The notes below the pieces were generated by a model, which saw nothing but the letters and a program-made list of their open reading frames with translations, was not told where the DNA came from and ran no database searches. The position numbers and the translations under genes were made by a program. A stretch of 32,062 nucleotides of DNA from an uncultured Desulfotomaculum sp. (GTDB lineage: Bacteria; Bacillota; Desulfotomaculia; Desulfotomaculales; Desulfotomaculaceae), in assembly GCA_946411205.1 (NCBI GenBank), contig CAMKDG010000032.1:1-32062 (forward strand), in the 5' to 3' direction. Shown in pieces: positions 7,670 to 15,768 of this stretch; position 1 is the first letter of the stretch, and each line of letters starts with the position of its first letter.

Positions 7670-9010
7670 ATGGGTGACGACACGTCATTCAGTATTCTCT
7701 TGGCACTGCAGGTTTTATTGGCTGTATTTTTGGTTTTTTTAAACGGGCTTTTTGTTGCAGCAGAATTTTCCTTTGTAAAGGTCCGACCCACCCGCCTAGC
7801 CCAACTGGTGGCTGAGGGGAACCGTCAAGCCAAAGTTGCTCAAACTTGTGTCAACAACATCGATGCCTACCTATCCGTCTGTCAACTGGGTATTACTCTG
7901 TCCAGTTTGGGGCTAGGTTGGTTAGGTGAGCCTGTGGTAGCCAAACTTTTAGAACCTGTTCTGTATTCCCTTGGAGTAACATCTACAGCGGCGGTTCATA
8001 CCATTTCGTTTATCTTTGCTTTCAGTCTAGTTACGTTTCTGCATGTGGTCTTTGGTGAGTTGGTGCCAAAATCACTGGCCATACAGCGGGCGGAAGGTGT
8101 GACCTTGTGGCTAGCTGGCTTCATGCGCGTATTTTACGGTGTCTTTTACCCTGGCATTGTGGTTTTTAACGGTACAGCCAACTGGATTTTACGCTGTATC
8201 GGGGTACAGCCTGCCAGTGAGCACGAAGAAAGTCACAGTGAGGAAGAATTGCAGATGCTGGTATCCGAAAGTTATAAAGGCGGTCACTTGGATAAAAATG
8301 AATGGCGCATGCTCCAGAATGTGTTTAACTTGGAAAATAGGGTTGCCAGGGAAGTAATGGTGCCTCGGCCAGAGGTAATCTTTTTGGATCGGCAGAAATC
8401 CCTGGAAGAGAATCTGGCTATCGCCCGCCAAACCGAGCATACCCGCTATCCCCTAATGGATGGAGACAGTGACCATGTGGTGGGCTTGGTACACATCAAG
8501 GATTTGTTCCGATTGGAAAAGGGAACTACCATTGATAAGGTTAAGAGATCTATTATGATGGTGCCCGAAGGGGTCTCCCTGGATCACATGCTACGAGATT
8601 TTCAGCAAAATCACCAACAAATGGCGTTAGTAGTGGATGAATACGGTGGTACCAGTGGGATCATTACCATGGAAAACGTATTAGAGGAATTGGTGGGCGA
8701 AATTCAGGATGAATTCGACCAGGAACTTCCTCAAGTAGCTCCGATTAAAGATGGTGCCTTTATGGTGGATGGTCGGATGTTGCTGGAAGAAGCCTCAGAA
8801 ATGTTTAAATTACCGGTGGGTGAAGAGGAAGAGTACGATACCCTGGGTGGCTTTGTATTTGGCAGATTGGGTAAACGCCCCAAAGTGGGTGATGTTGTCG
8901 AATTGCCAGAGCACAAGCTGGAAGTGGCTGAAATGCAGGGACTACGTATTAACCGTATCCGGTTAAATATATTGAACGACCAGATGTGTGAAGATAGACC
9001 GGTGGCTTAA
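7670..9010 (+). CDS. CNNM/CorC (HlyC)-family membrane transporter with CBS domains
   Basis: 446-aa membrane protein of the DUF21-CBS-CorC_HlyC family, commonly annotated as hemolysin C or Mg2+/Co2+ efflux; newer work links the family to magnesium export. N-terminal DUF21 with about four membrane helices (roughly 5-150; NGLFVAAEFSFVKVRPTRL and GELVPKSLAIQRAEG are typical), CBS pair about 205-335 (REVMVPRPEV, YPLMDGDSDHVVGLVHIKDL, VVDEYGGTSGIITMENVLEE) and a C-terminal CorC_HlyC domain about 350-435 (YDTLGGFVFGRLGKRPKVGD). Length is usual. ATG 7670 follows AAAGGAGAG. Substrate cannot be read from the sequence. Confidence 0.9.
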   Translation: MGDDTSFSILLALQVLLAVFLVFLNGLFVAAEFSFVKVRPTRLAQLVAEGNRQAKVAQTCVNNIDAYLSVCQLGITLSSLGLGWLGEPVVAKLLEPVLYSLGVTSTAAVHTISFIFAFSLVTFLHVVFGELVPKSLAIQRAEGVTLWLAGFMRVFYGVFYPGIVVFNGTANWILRCIGVQPASEHEESHSEEELQMLVSESYKGGHLDKNEWRMLQNVFNLENRVAREVMVPRPEVIFLDRQKSLEENLAIARQTEHTRYPLMDGDSDHVVGLVHIKDLFRLEKGTTIDKVKRSIMMVPEGVSLDHMLRDFQQNHQQMALVVDEYGGTSGIITMENVLEELVGEIQDEFDQELPQVAPIKDGAFMVDGRMLLEEASEMFKLPVGEEEEYDTLGGFVFGRLGKRPKVGDVVELPEHKLEVAEMQGLRINRIRLNILNDQMCEDRPVA

Positions 9011-9030
9011 TTACGATAGAATAAAACAAA

Positions 9031-9070
9031 AGAGAACCAACTAGCTACGCAGGGTTGGTTCTCTCTTTAT
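9031..9070 (+). terminator. Rho-independent terminator of the CNNM gene
   Basis: Perfect 11-bp stem AGAGAACCAAC / GTTGGTTCTCT (9031-9041 / 9054-9064) followed by CTTTAT. Confidence 0.85.
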
Positions 9071-9099
9071 ATATTTTTTCACACACCAAAACGTATAAC

Positions 9100-9128
9100 T
9101 GTACACTTTGCTGGTAATCTTGTATAAT
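9100..9128 (+). promoter_or_regulatory. Candidate promoter of the merR-htpX unit
   Basis: TGTACA (9100-9105), 17-base spacer, perfect TATAAT (9123-9128). MerR proteins usually act on promoters with 19-20 base spacers; this one has 17, so it is not a typical MerR-activated promoter. Confidence 0.55.
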
Positions 9129-9148
9129 AATGGGGAGGTGATAGATTT

Positions 9149-9601
9149 GTGGAGTTGAAGAAATATAAAATTGGCGAGTTAGCAGAATTGGCCGGTGTTA
9201 GTCGGCGGACCATTGATTATTATACCAATTTGGACCTCTTAAGACCGGAGCGCTCTGAGTCGGGTTATCGCTACTATTCAGGAGATTGTCTGCAACGTTT
9301 AAAGCTGATTGAAAGCATGAAAAGCCAGCGTTTAACCCTGGATGAAATTAAAGCGCGCCTGAATGCCCTGGCAGATATCCTACGAACCAAAGAAATTATC
9401 GGCAGACCGGCAGGTTTGGATCTCCATTATCTTAAAGAACAATTTAAACAGTTAGAGGACCAACTGGCAGAACTACAGCCTCTGGTTAGCAATCTGGAGT
9501 CCGGCCAGGTGGTAGTCGTCAGTCGACAGGTTTTAATGCAAAGTATGGTTCTTATACAGTCGTTAATTCTATACCTCAGCGAGGTAGCACCTTATCTATA
9601 G
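9149..9601 (+). CDS. MerR-family transcriptional regulator with hydrophobic C-terminal tail
   Basis: 150 aa. Residues 5-72 form a MerR winged helix: [20 protein letters not shown] followed by the wing motif [10 protein letters not shown]. Residues 95-115 are a coiled-coil dimerisation helix. The last 25 or so residues ([23 protein letters not shown]) are strongly hydrophobic, and there are no cysteines, so it is not a thiol or metal sensor of the classic kind. GTG 9149 is preceded by GGGGAGGTGAT. The stop is 45 bases ahead of htpX with no terminator between, so the two are probably co-transcribed; control of a membrane-stress response is inferred. Confidence 0.87.
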   Translation: MELKKYKIGELAELAGVSRRTIDYYTNLDLLRPERSESGYRYYSGDCLQRLKLIESMKSQRLTLDEIKARLNALADILRTKEIIGRPAGLDLHYLKEQFKQLEDQLAELQPLVSNLESGQVVVVSRQVLMQSMVLIQSLILYLSEVAPYL

Positions 9602-9645
9602 AATTGGCTATTATAAAAAACAGACTGGTTATGGGGAGGAATTTA

Positions 9646-10488
9646 ATGAATACTTTAAAGGCTTGGCTTTTGATGGGAGCACTGTCTGTTTTACTAGTGC
9701 TGATGGGGAATGCTATTGGTGGTAGCAGTGGTGCAATGCTCTTCTTTATGATTGCAATGGGTATGAACTTCTTTGGTTACTTTTATAGTGATAAATTGGC
9801 TATTAAAATGACTCGATCTTACCCGGTTTCCCAAGCAGAGGCACCGGAGCTTTATGAAATGGTGAGGCGGTTGTCTCAGCGGGCAGGGCTGCCAATGCCT
9901 AAGTTGTATATTCAACCTTCGGATCAGCCCAATGCCTTTGCCACCGGACGTAACCCTGCCAACTCGGCAGTGGCGGTGACTGAAGGAATTCTACGCATCT
10001 TAAACCCGCAAGAGTTAGAGGGTGTATTAGCGCACGAATTGGCCCATATTAAAAATAGGGATGTTTTGGTGGGGACCATTGCTGCTGCCCTGGCCGGGGC
10101 CATCAGTATGATGGGTAGTGCCCTACAGTGGGGTGCAATCTTTGGCATGGGCCGTGGTGACGACGAAGAAGGTGGTGGAGTGGTAGGCAGCCTGATTATG
10201 GCGATTATCTTCCCCATTGCGGCGATGATCATCCAAATGGCTATTTCCCGCTCCCGGGAATATATGGCTGATACTACCGGTGCCCAAATTGCCGGTTCGC
10301 CGGATGGTTTATCGAACGCCCTATTAAAATTGGAATCTGCGGCCCAGCGAGTGCCGATGAAAGTAAATCCTGCAACATCTCATTTATTTATTATCAATCC
10401 GTTGTCTGGAGCTTCTTTGGCGAGGCTGTTTAGTACTCACCCACCCATTGAGGAGCGGGTACAGCGACTAAGAGGTATGAGACGTTAA
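9646..10488 (+). CDS. htpX: HtpX membrane zinc metalloprotease (M48)
   Basis: 280 aa; quality-control protease of the cytoplasmic membrane that cleaves damaged membrane proteins. Two N-terminal helices (about 5-24 and 26-46), zinc site HELAH at 130-134 ([11 protein letters not shown]), two further hydrophobic segments around 145-200, and the third ligand glutamate in SRSREYMAD. The C-terminus ends [16 protein letters not shown], standard for the family. The frame extends upstream to TTG 9604, but ATG 9646 follows GGGGAGG at seven bases and gives the usual N-terminus, so I choose it. Follows the merR gene in the same direction and ends in a strong terminator. Confidence 0.93.
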   Translation: MNTLKAWLLMGALSVLLVLMGNAIGGSSGAMLFFMIAMGMNFFGYFYSDKLAIKMTRSYPVSQAEAPELYEMVRRLSQRAGLPMPKLYIQPSDQPNAFATGRNPANSAVAVTEGILRILNPQELEGVLAHELAHIKNRDVLVGTIAAALAGAISMMGSALQWGAIFGMGRGDDEEGGGVVGSLIMAIIFPIAAMIIQMAISRSREYMADTTGAQIAGSPDGLSNALLKLESAAQRVPMKVNPATSHLFIINPLSGASLARLFSTHPPIEERVQRLRGMRR

Positions 10489-10510
10489 CTAGCAAATAGA
10501 AGAGAATGAA

Positions 10511-10559
10511 AAGCCTCCTGTGGTAGGATAGGAATTAACTACCGCAGGAGGCTTTATTT
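10511..10559 (+). terminator. Rho-independent terminator after htpX
   Basis: 16-bp stem 10511-10526 / 10539-10554 with a single G-T pair, loop of 12, then TATTT. Confidence 0.85.
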
Positions 10560-10592
10560 GCCTATCGGAAAGTATCAAACTTTCCGATAGGC
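10560..10592. repeat. Perfect 14-bp palindromic hairpin
   Basis: GCCTATCGGAAAGT (10560-10573), loop ATCAA, and its exact complement (10579-10592). It follows the htpX terminator directly and has no T-tract, so it is probably not a second terminator. It adjoins the dispersed repeat at 10601. Confidence 0.7.
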
Positions 10593-10600
10593 ATAAGGGC

Positions 10601-10650
10601 AAACTAAGCTTCCGCCAGCGTCTAAAGACTGGAGCAAGCTAAGTTTTTCG
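10601..10650 (-). repeat. Dispersed imperfect palindrome, copy A
   Basis: Arms 10601-10618 and 10629-10646 pair at 15 of 18 positions with a ten-base loop. Read on the minus strand it begins GAAAAACTTAGCTTGC and ends GGAAGCTTAGTTT. The segment at 23028-23080 has the same order of blocks (GAAAAACTT-GCTT--CCA-GTC-TT-ACGC-GGC-GAAGC-TTAGTTT), so the two are copies of one element in opposite orientation. Confidence 0.6.
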
Positions 10651-10665
10651 AATCAGCAGAAAAAA

Positions 10666-10689
10666 ATTATAGTAGAATCAATCTATAAT
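10666..10689 (+). promoter_or_regulatory. Inverted repeat over a -10-like TATAAT
   Basis: ATTATAG-N10-CTATAAT, perfect seven-base arms; the right arm contains TATAAT (10684-10689). There is no clear -35 box, so the promoter may depend on an activator or an alternative sigma factor. It lies about 60 bases ahead of the gene at 10747. Confidence 0.4.
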
Positions 10690-10746
10690 ACTGGTCACAT
10701 TAGGCTGGGGTAAGGAATATTATGGCTGGAGAAGGAGGTTTTGCTA

Positions 10747-11139
10747 TTGAATAACAAGTCACGGGAACCCCAAAACCTAAACAAGCTAAAGGAATCCGCG
10801 AAAGGGTACGATTGTGATCCGTGGAATAACAATAATGATTATCTAGCGGCACCCGACCAGCCGACCTGTTGTTTCGACCCCGCTTTAATTCAGAATGTCC
10901 TTGATTGTATCGGCGAATTAAAGGAACAAATTGCCTGCTGTGAGACTTATCTTTTTAATATTGGCCGCGCTGTTTTTAGTCCTACCTTTGGTCTTTCCGA
11001 AATCAAGTCGGAAGTTTCCTTTATTGAGACCACGGTCAGTGATATTCGGACTGAAGTAACCAGTACTACTTATGGACTACAAGAAATTAAATCCGAGGTG
11101 TCTGCTATTTTGGGTATGATGATGGATCGTAAGAAGTAG
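10747..11139 (+). CDS. Hypothetical protein with internal coiled-coil repeats and a Cys-rich centre
   Basis: 130 aa from TTG 10747, eight bases after GAAGGAGG; TTG 10741 is in frame but too close to that site. The N-terminal third is polar and rich in Asn (NNNND). The centre has five cysteines in about 35 residues (TCCFDP, LDCIGE, ACCETY). The C-terminal half contains two copies of a GL-x-EIKSEVS unit (FGLSEIKSEVS and YGLQEIKSEVS) about 30 residues apart, predicted helical. No signal peptide or membrane helix. I do not recognise the family; a structural role, for example in the spore coat, is speculative. Preceded by an operator-like inverted repeat and followed by no clear terminator. Confidence 0.7.
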   Translation: MNNKSREPQNLNKLKESAKGYDCDPWNNNNDYLAAPDQPTCCFDPALIQNVLDCIGELKEQIACCETYLFNIGRAVFSPTFGLSEIKSEVSFIETTVSDIRTEVTSTTYGLQEIKSEVSAILGMMMDRKK

Positions 11140-11238
11140 GCTTCTTGAAAGTTTACAGTATAAGGTACTTACCTGGTCGAATGCAATTTTGGTTATGAGG
11201 GATGTTGACTCTTACGTCATGTAAGGCAAATAACGCTG

Positions 11239-11990
11239 TCAACTTAGTAGTTTATTAATGTTTTTTAAAACTGCCCCACCAATGTCTGTGAAATTTATTC
11301 CTGTATTATAAACAGCTTGCTTGATTCCGGGGGTTCCTAATGTTGTGACGATCCGATCAAATCCCTCATTATCAATATCTTTCATTATATCTCTAAAAGC
11401 AGATATATTCTCAACATGGTCTTGTAAAGGTTTCACTAACGATTCATAATCGTTACCTTTTATGATGGCTCTGGCAGCAAATACACCACTGGCTATGGCA
11501 AAGGGGCGCCGACTCCTACTAGCCGTTCTGTTAAGCCACCAGTTCGACCAGTCAGTAAGATATTTCCCACTTTAAATTTTTTTACCCTGCCAATAGAGAA
11601 CATCGACGGGGTTAGTTTAAAAAGAAATTGCAAATGAGTCAGATTTTCCAGCTCTAAAAACCTGGTAAAAAGGCTATCTACATTAGATTGATCACAACTA
11701 AAATGATATAGTTTGACTAATGCTTGGGTGGAATTGTAGGGGGTTACTCTGGCATAGCCTGTTCCTGTATATTCGGTATTAAAATACAGAGTTGAAGTTC
11801 CTTTGGTGAATTTGCCTAAGGCCAAACCTCCGTACATATGAACTAAGCCCGTTTGTTCCCAGACATCGAGTTCTTTGGCCGTTGTATCCATACCAGTAGC
11901 TACTACTACATAATCATACTTCTTAGATAATTCTTTGTAATCAGCGGGACTATTATAGTGTATAGACACAGGAGAATCGCCGGGACCATC
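11239..11990 (-). pseudogene. Truncated, frameshifted FAD-dependent oxidoreductase
   Basis: Two minus-strand frames join into one protein. The upstream piece (11969-11493) has DYVVVATGMDTTAKELDVWEQ and TGRTGGLTERLVGVGAP, the second a typical FAD-contacting C-terminal segment of geranylgeranyl-reductase-like flavoproteins. One extra C in the C run (GGGG on plus, 11503-11506) shifts the frame; without it the reading runs on as GAPFAIASGVFAARAIIKGN into the downstream piece, which ends at 11239. The N-terminal Rossmann GxGxxG half, some 100-130 residues, is missing: sequence upstream of about 11990 is the catalase terminator. Not expected to make an active enzyme. If the C run is a sequencing error the gene is still 5'-truncated. 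Confidence 0.78.
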
Positions 11991-12000
11991 AGATAGGATA

Positions 12001-12028
12001 AGGGCTGCAGGATATACCCTGCAGCCCT
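12001..12028 (-). terminator. Hairpin downstream of the catalase gene
   Basis: Perfect 11-bp stem AGGGCTGCAGG / CCTGCAGCCCT with a six-base loop. No strong T-tract follows on the minus strand, so termination strength is uncertain. Confidence 0.55.
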
Positions 12029-12071
12029 ATCAGTCTCTAGATGAAATTTTTCTTCGTCTGGAGCAAGTTCT

Positions 12072-13535
12072 TTACGTAACGTCGTCCAGCGATATGCCGA
12101 GTGCTTCTGCAACACCCTTCCCATAGGCTGGATCAGCCTTCAGGCAGTTACCAATATGTCTAATCTTAATCTCTTTTGGCGCATCACCCATGGCACTGGC
12201 CGTATTATTAAAAAGTGCTTGCTGTTGTTCTGGATTCATAAGCCTGAAAAGAAGCCCTGGCTGGGTGTAGTAGTCATCATCATCCTCGCGGAAATTCCAT
12301 TGATAGGCTGCTCCACTTAGTTCAAGTGGAGGCTCTTTGTATGCCGCTTGTTCCTGCCATGCCCCGTAGCTGTTGGGTTCATAGCCGATTGTGCTGCCAG
12401 CATTGTGATTAACTCGCATCTGGCCGTCTCTGTGGTAGCTATTGACCGGGCATTTTGGCGCATTGACGGGTATTTGATGATGATTGACACCAAGTCTGTA
12501 TCGCTGGGCATCGCCGTATGAGAAAAGGCGGCCTTGAAGCATTTTATCTGGTGAGAAACCGATACCAGGAACAACGCTGGCAGGATTGAAAGCAGCTTGC
12601 TCAACATCGGCAAAATAATTTTCAGGATTTCGGTTTAATTCAAAGTACCCTACTTCGATAAGTGGAAAATCCTTTTTATACCAGACTTTTGTAAGGTCAA
12701 AGGGATTGTAGGGCATGTTTTTGGCTTGTTCTTCTGTCATTACTTGGATAAACAGCTTCCAACGAGGGAAATCACCTCGTTCAATTGCCTCATAAAGGTC
12801 GCGCTGATGGCTTTCGCGATCTTTTGCAATAATTGCCTCAGCTTCTGCATCAGTCAAATTTTTTATGCCTTGTTGGGTAACAAAGTGGAACTTAACCCAT
12901 ACCCGCTCATTTTTCGCATTGATCATGCTGAAAGTGTGGCTGCCAAAACCGTGCATATGTCTATAGGATATAGGAATACCCCTATCACTCATGGTGATGG
13001 TGACCTGGTGTAGTGCTTCAGGGAGGGAAGTCCAGAAGTCCCAATTATTTTTAGCACTTCTCATATTGGTGCGAGGATCACGTTTTACTGCGTGATTGAG
13101 GTCAGGAAACTTTAGTGGATCACGAAGGAAAAAAACCGGCGTGTTGTTGCCTGCAAGATCCCAGTTTCCCTCTTCGGTATAAAACTTCATAGCAAAACCA
13201 CGGATATCACGTTCTGCATCGGCGGCGCCGCGTTCACCTGCAACGGTTGAAAAACGGACAAACATTTCTGTTTGCTTTCCGATTTCAGAAAAGAGCTTAG
13301 CCTTTGTATATTTTGTGATATCATGTGTTACGGTGAATGTGCCGAATGCCCCGGAGCCTTTCGCATGCATCCTTCTTTCCGGGATTACTTCCCGGTCAAA
13401 ATGAGCAAGTTTTTCAAGAAACCATACATCCTGGAGCAGCATAGGACCTCTCGGCCCTGCAGTCATTGCATTCTGGTTGTCAGGAACCGGAACACCCGTA
13501 ACGGTAGTCAATTTTTTCTGTTCTTTTTCATTCAT
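12072..13535 (-). CDS. katA: Monofunctional haem catalase, small-subunit type
   Basis: 487 aa; converts hydrogen peroxide to water and oxygen in the cytoplasm. Typical clade 3 length and motifs: distal histidine in [14 protein letters not shown] (about residue 56), the asparagine in [15 protein letters not shown], and the proximal tyrosine haem ligand in [14 protein letters not shown] (about 337). N-terminus [22 protein letters not shown] is standard. ATG 13535 follows a strong AAAAGGAGGTT. The gene stands alone, directly after (on the minus strand) a large gene-free region and before a truncated flavoprotein gene. In an anaerobe it would serve oxygen tolerance. I looked for a PerR box upstream and saw none that was convincing. 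Confidence 0.95.
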   Translation of the reverse strand: MNEKEQKKLTTVTGVPVPDNQNAMTAGPRGPMLLQDVWFLEKLAHFDREVIPERRMHAKGSGAFGTFTVTHDITKYTKAKLFSEIGKQTEMFVRFSTVAGERGAADAERDIRGFAMKFYTEEGNWDLAGNNTPVFFLRDPLKFPDLNHAVKRDPRTNMRSAKNNWDFWTSLPEALHQVTITMSDRGIPISYRHMHGFGSHTFSMINAKNERVWVKFHFVTQQGIKNLTDAEAEAIIAKDRESHQRDLYEAIERGDFPRWKLFIQVMTEEQAKNMPYNPFDLTKVWYKKDFPLIEVGYFELNRNPENYFADVEQAAFNPASVVPGIGFSPDKMLQGRLFSYGDAQRYRLGVNHHQIPVNAPKCPVNSYHRDGQMRVNHNAGSTIGYEPNSYGAWQEQAAYKEPPLELSGAAYQWNFREDDDDYYTQPGLLFRLMNPEQQQALFNNTASAMGDAPKEIKIRHIGNCLKADPAYGKGVAEALGISLDDVT

Positions 13536-14081
13536 ATCTTAGAACCTCCTTTTCACCAATCATTGTTATTTATATTTGCAAGGCATCTGGGGCATACACC
13601 TTAAAAGATACTTTTTTACAATGATTTTGAAATTGTTTAACGCTCGGCTTGATGATAAATCAAGGTCTATTGAAAGTTAACTAATGAACATCAAAGGCTA
13701 GAAGTAACATTACCGCAAAAACCAGCATAGTTACTTCGACTTTGTAGTCTATAATAAAAGCATATACGTTACTTTGTTTGTTTGCAATCATAAGTTGCGT
13801 TAATTTAGTGAAAATTCAAATATATAGACATGCCTATTTCCTGCCTAGTTACTTTTTACTTCTATTCCCCTATACCAATAGGATTGATTAGCGTATTTTT
13901 GATAGATTTTATGTTTTAAAGTATATTGTCGGTTTTCAAATTAATCAGGTTAATGAGTAAAAAAACCGGGCATCACACACCCGGCATTTCTTTAGATATT
14001 CAGCTCATTCTGTGCTTGGTTCTGGTTGCAGGCATAAATTAAAAAGTTAGTCATTAAACGGTGGTGTTGATAGAGCGTTGT
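13536..14081. other. Gene-free region upstream of katA
   Basis: 546 AT-rich bases without a supported gene. It holds an inverted repeat GAAGTAAC (13701-13708) / GTTACTTC (13730-13737), a small hairpin GACT-TTGT-AGTC next to a TATAAT (13750-13755), and the terminator of the minus-strand gene at 14082. The katA promoter must lie in 13540-13700, but I found no clear consensus. Confidence 0.6.
13959..13984 (-). terminator. Terminator of the 14082-14972 gene
   Basis: On the minus strand CCGGG, nine-base loop, CCCGG followed by seven T residues. The stem is short but GC-only. Confidence 0.65.
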
Positions 14082-14972
14082 TCACGTTTCTAAACCAAAG
14101 AGGGAGATCTCGTTTTTACCGACCATGCGGATATCGATTACCACAGCATCCAGTTGTATGGTATTACCTAGTCCAAGACCTGTATGCACACCGACAAAAG
14201 ATGTCTGCATGTTTTTGATGACATTCCACGGATTAGTCGCTGCCAGCACTTGCGTGGTAATATCCTGCTGGATAGGGACTGATAAATTATTAATAGTGCC
14301 GATCAAGGAAAGGCTCTGCTCCTGAAGTTGAATCCAATCTTCAGCGGGGTTGGGCCGCCAGTAATAAATCATAGAACTGGTGCCTACGGCAAGTGTTAAG
14401 GAAAGTCGGCAATAAAAATTTATGTTAACGCTTTCGATCTGAAATTGGCTGTTGGTCAATGGTACCAGGTTACTATAGTCCAACACCAATTGGCCGCTGC
14501 TTCTGGTTAATAACGCTGAACTTAATGTGGCAAATTGCATATTAGGAAGCCCTGTGGCATTGGTTACATTTGTAAAATCGCTGCGGCTATTATAGGCGAC
14601 TTGCGTAGCATTCGAAGCACCGGAAGTAGTAGCTGCCCTTTCTTCATCGGAGGTGCGTAAAGAAATAGCCTCATCAGGCTTAAATTTATATGCGGAAGGA
14701 AATTGTTGACTTATGACTGCAGAATAGGATGTTACTCGTAAAGAAAAAAATTTATTACCATTACTGCTTAACGTTAATGTCACTCCCAAGGGAGCTGATG
14801 CCTGTACTGACGTAAGGTTAATACATTTTGTAGGTGAAGGTGTCCAGATTGGTACTTCAGTAGATAAAATATCAAAAGAATAATGTTTGGTTATATAAGA
14901 GGCACCTTCCCTGGTAAATAAAGGCTTATTTTTTTTGGAAAATATAGTATCGTTAGACCTGGCATTATGCAT
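14082..14972 (-). CDS. Unknown surface or tail-like protein, two-domain paralog
   Basis: 296 aa. The first about 110 residues share a clear pattern with the 124-aa protein encoded just upstream: PLFTRE-x-AS, then PIWTP, a K-[IC]-[IN] segment, LT-x-x-QAS, TLTLS--GN--F-S, S-x-F-S and E-[AV]-ISL-TS. The remaining about 180 residues are Ser/Thr/Asn-rich with predicted beta strands and no cysteine-rich or catalytic motif that I recognise (MIYYWRPNPAEDWIQLQEQS is a landmark). No signal peptide or membrane helix. Base composition and neighbours (a BppU/collagen protein and a broken tail-fibre gene) suggest a phage tail or spore-surface adhesin role, which is inference. ATG 14972 lies 13 bases after GAAAGGAG. 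Confidence 0.7.
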   Translation of the reverse strand: MHNARSNDTIFSKKNKPLFTREGASYITKHYSFDILSTEVPIWTPSPTKCINLTSVQASAPLGVTLTLSSNGNKFFSLRVTSYSAVISQQFPSAYKFKPDEAISLRTSDEERAATTSGASNATQVAYNSRSDFTNVTNATGLPNMQFATLSSALLTRSSGQLVLDYSNLVPLTNSQFQIESVNINFYCRLSLTLAVGTSSMIYYWRPNPAEDWIQLQEQSLSLIGTINNLSVPIQQDITTQVLAATNPWNVIKNMQTSFVGVHTGLGLGNTIQLDAVVIDIRMVGKNEISLFGLET

Positions 14973-15007
14973 TACTAGATACAGCTCCTTTCAGTGCTCT
15001 GACTAGG

Positions 15008-15382
15008 TTAAACTTCATAACCCAGGAGTGTGATATAGATTGTTCCTGCAACACTGGTACTGAGAGAAATCACTTCATTCTGTGCAAATTTTACAGGGGA
15101 AGAAAAGCTTTGACTAAAGTTAGCAAAGGAAGATGTCAAAATAATTGACAGAAAAGGGCTGTTTCCCCCTCTGCTTAAGGTAATAGTTAAAGCGGAAACT
15201 GAAGAAGCTTGTATTGCCGTTAGAAATATTCCTTTACCCGTTGCCGGTGTCCAAATTGGTGTATTACTTTGCATCGTGCTAAAAGTATTAAACAAAATTT
15301 TGTTCGATGCATTTTCTCTAGTAAACAGAGGTCTTCCCTCATAATTAAAAACAACATTATTCAACCTGTATTTTTTTTCCAC
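15008..15382 (-). CDS. Unknown single-domain paralog of the 296-aa protein
   Basis: 124 aa from GTG 15382, preceded by TTTGGAGGC. It consists of only the domain shared with the N-terminus of the next gene: RPLFTRENAS, PIWTPATGKGIFLTAIQASS, TITLSRGGNSPFLS and EVISLSTS. The middle is rich in Ser and hydrophobic residues in alternating strands, so a compact beta domain is likely. No signal peptide. It is 35 bases ahead of the 296-aa gene in the same direction, so they probably form an operon ending at the 13959 terminator. Family not recognised; a trimerising or attachment module is possible. Confidence 0.68.
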   Translation of the reverse strand: MEKKYRLNNVVFNYEGRPLFTRENASNKILFNTFSTMQSNTPIWTPATGKGIFLTAIQASSVSALTITLSRGGNSPFLSIILTSSFANFSQSFSSPVKFAQNEVISLSTSVAGTIYITLLGYEV

Positions 15383-15409
15383 TGTCTAAAGCCTCCAAAG
15401 TTTATTTTC

Positions 15410-15430
15410 TGTATATAATTTGTATATAAT
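15410..15430. repeat. Tandem TGTATATAAT direct repeat
   Basis: Two copies of TGTATATAAT with an 11-base period, each containing TATAAT on the plus strand, in the region between the divergent minus-strand pair and the tail-fibre remnant. May contain a promoter in either direction; no matching -35 is convincing. Confidence 0.4.
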
Positions 15431-15524
15431 ATGATAGGAGTGTTCACTTTAAAATCTAATTTTTGGTCATTTTTCAGATAACATTGGTATTGCAAATCAC
15501 TTAAATTAATAGGTCCTCTTTATA

Positions 15525-15559
15525 CCCTGGTAGCGACATAGCTACCAGGGTTATTCTTT
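15525..15559 (+). terminator. Rho-independent terminator without an upstream plus-strand gene
   Basis: Perfect ten-base stem CCCTGGTAGC / GCTACCAGGG (15525-15534 / 15541-15550), six-base loop, then TTATTCTTT. No plus-strand gene precedes it, so it may be left from a deleted tail gene. Confidence 0.7.
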
Positions 15560-15597
15560 GTATAAAGATTACTTCTAAAAAGATAAGGGGGAAATAA

Positions 15598-15689
15598 ATG
15601 TCTACAAAACAACACCAACTTTAGGACTTAAACAGCCACTGAGGAATGAAGTTTTCAATCGGCAGGTGCAAAACTACCGTGAAGGTTGA
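15598..15689 (+). pseudogene. Broken 5' end of a phage tail-fibre-type gene
   Basis: ATG 15598 follows AAGGGGGAAATAA, an excellent ribosome site, but the frame stops after eight codons. Restoring one A in the run at 15606-15609 gives MSTKTTPTLGLKQPLRNEVF and then NRQVQNYREG before TGA 15687-15689. The TP-x-LGL-x-x-P pattern near the N-terminus is common in phage and prophage tail-fibre proteins. The rest of the gene is absent. A 36-codon frame (15646-15756) overlaps the end but has no acceptable ribosome site. Assignment rests on about 20 residues, so moderate confidence. Confidence 0.5.
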
Positions 15690-15768
15690 AGGGGAGAATG
15701 TACTGCCATCTTTTAGCCAGTGGACGTTACTTGCTAATGACCTACTATTTGTTTGAAAGGAGACTAAA

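Noticed and set aside
9604-9645. Upstream TTG start for htpX
   Set aside because: ATG 9646 is preceded by GGGGAGG and gives the usual HtpX N-terminus.
12726-13013. 95-codon plus-strand ORF
   Set aside because: Lies wholly antisense inside the catalase gene; a shadow frame.
15646-15756. 36-codon ORF just before the BppU gene
   Set aside because: Ribosome-site spacing is wrong and it overlaps the tail-fibre remnant; no recognisable protein.
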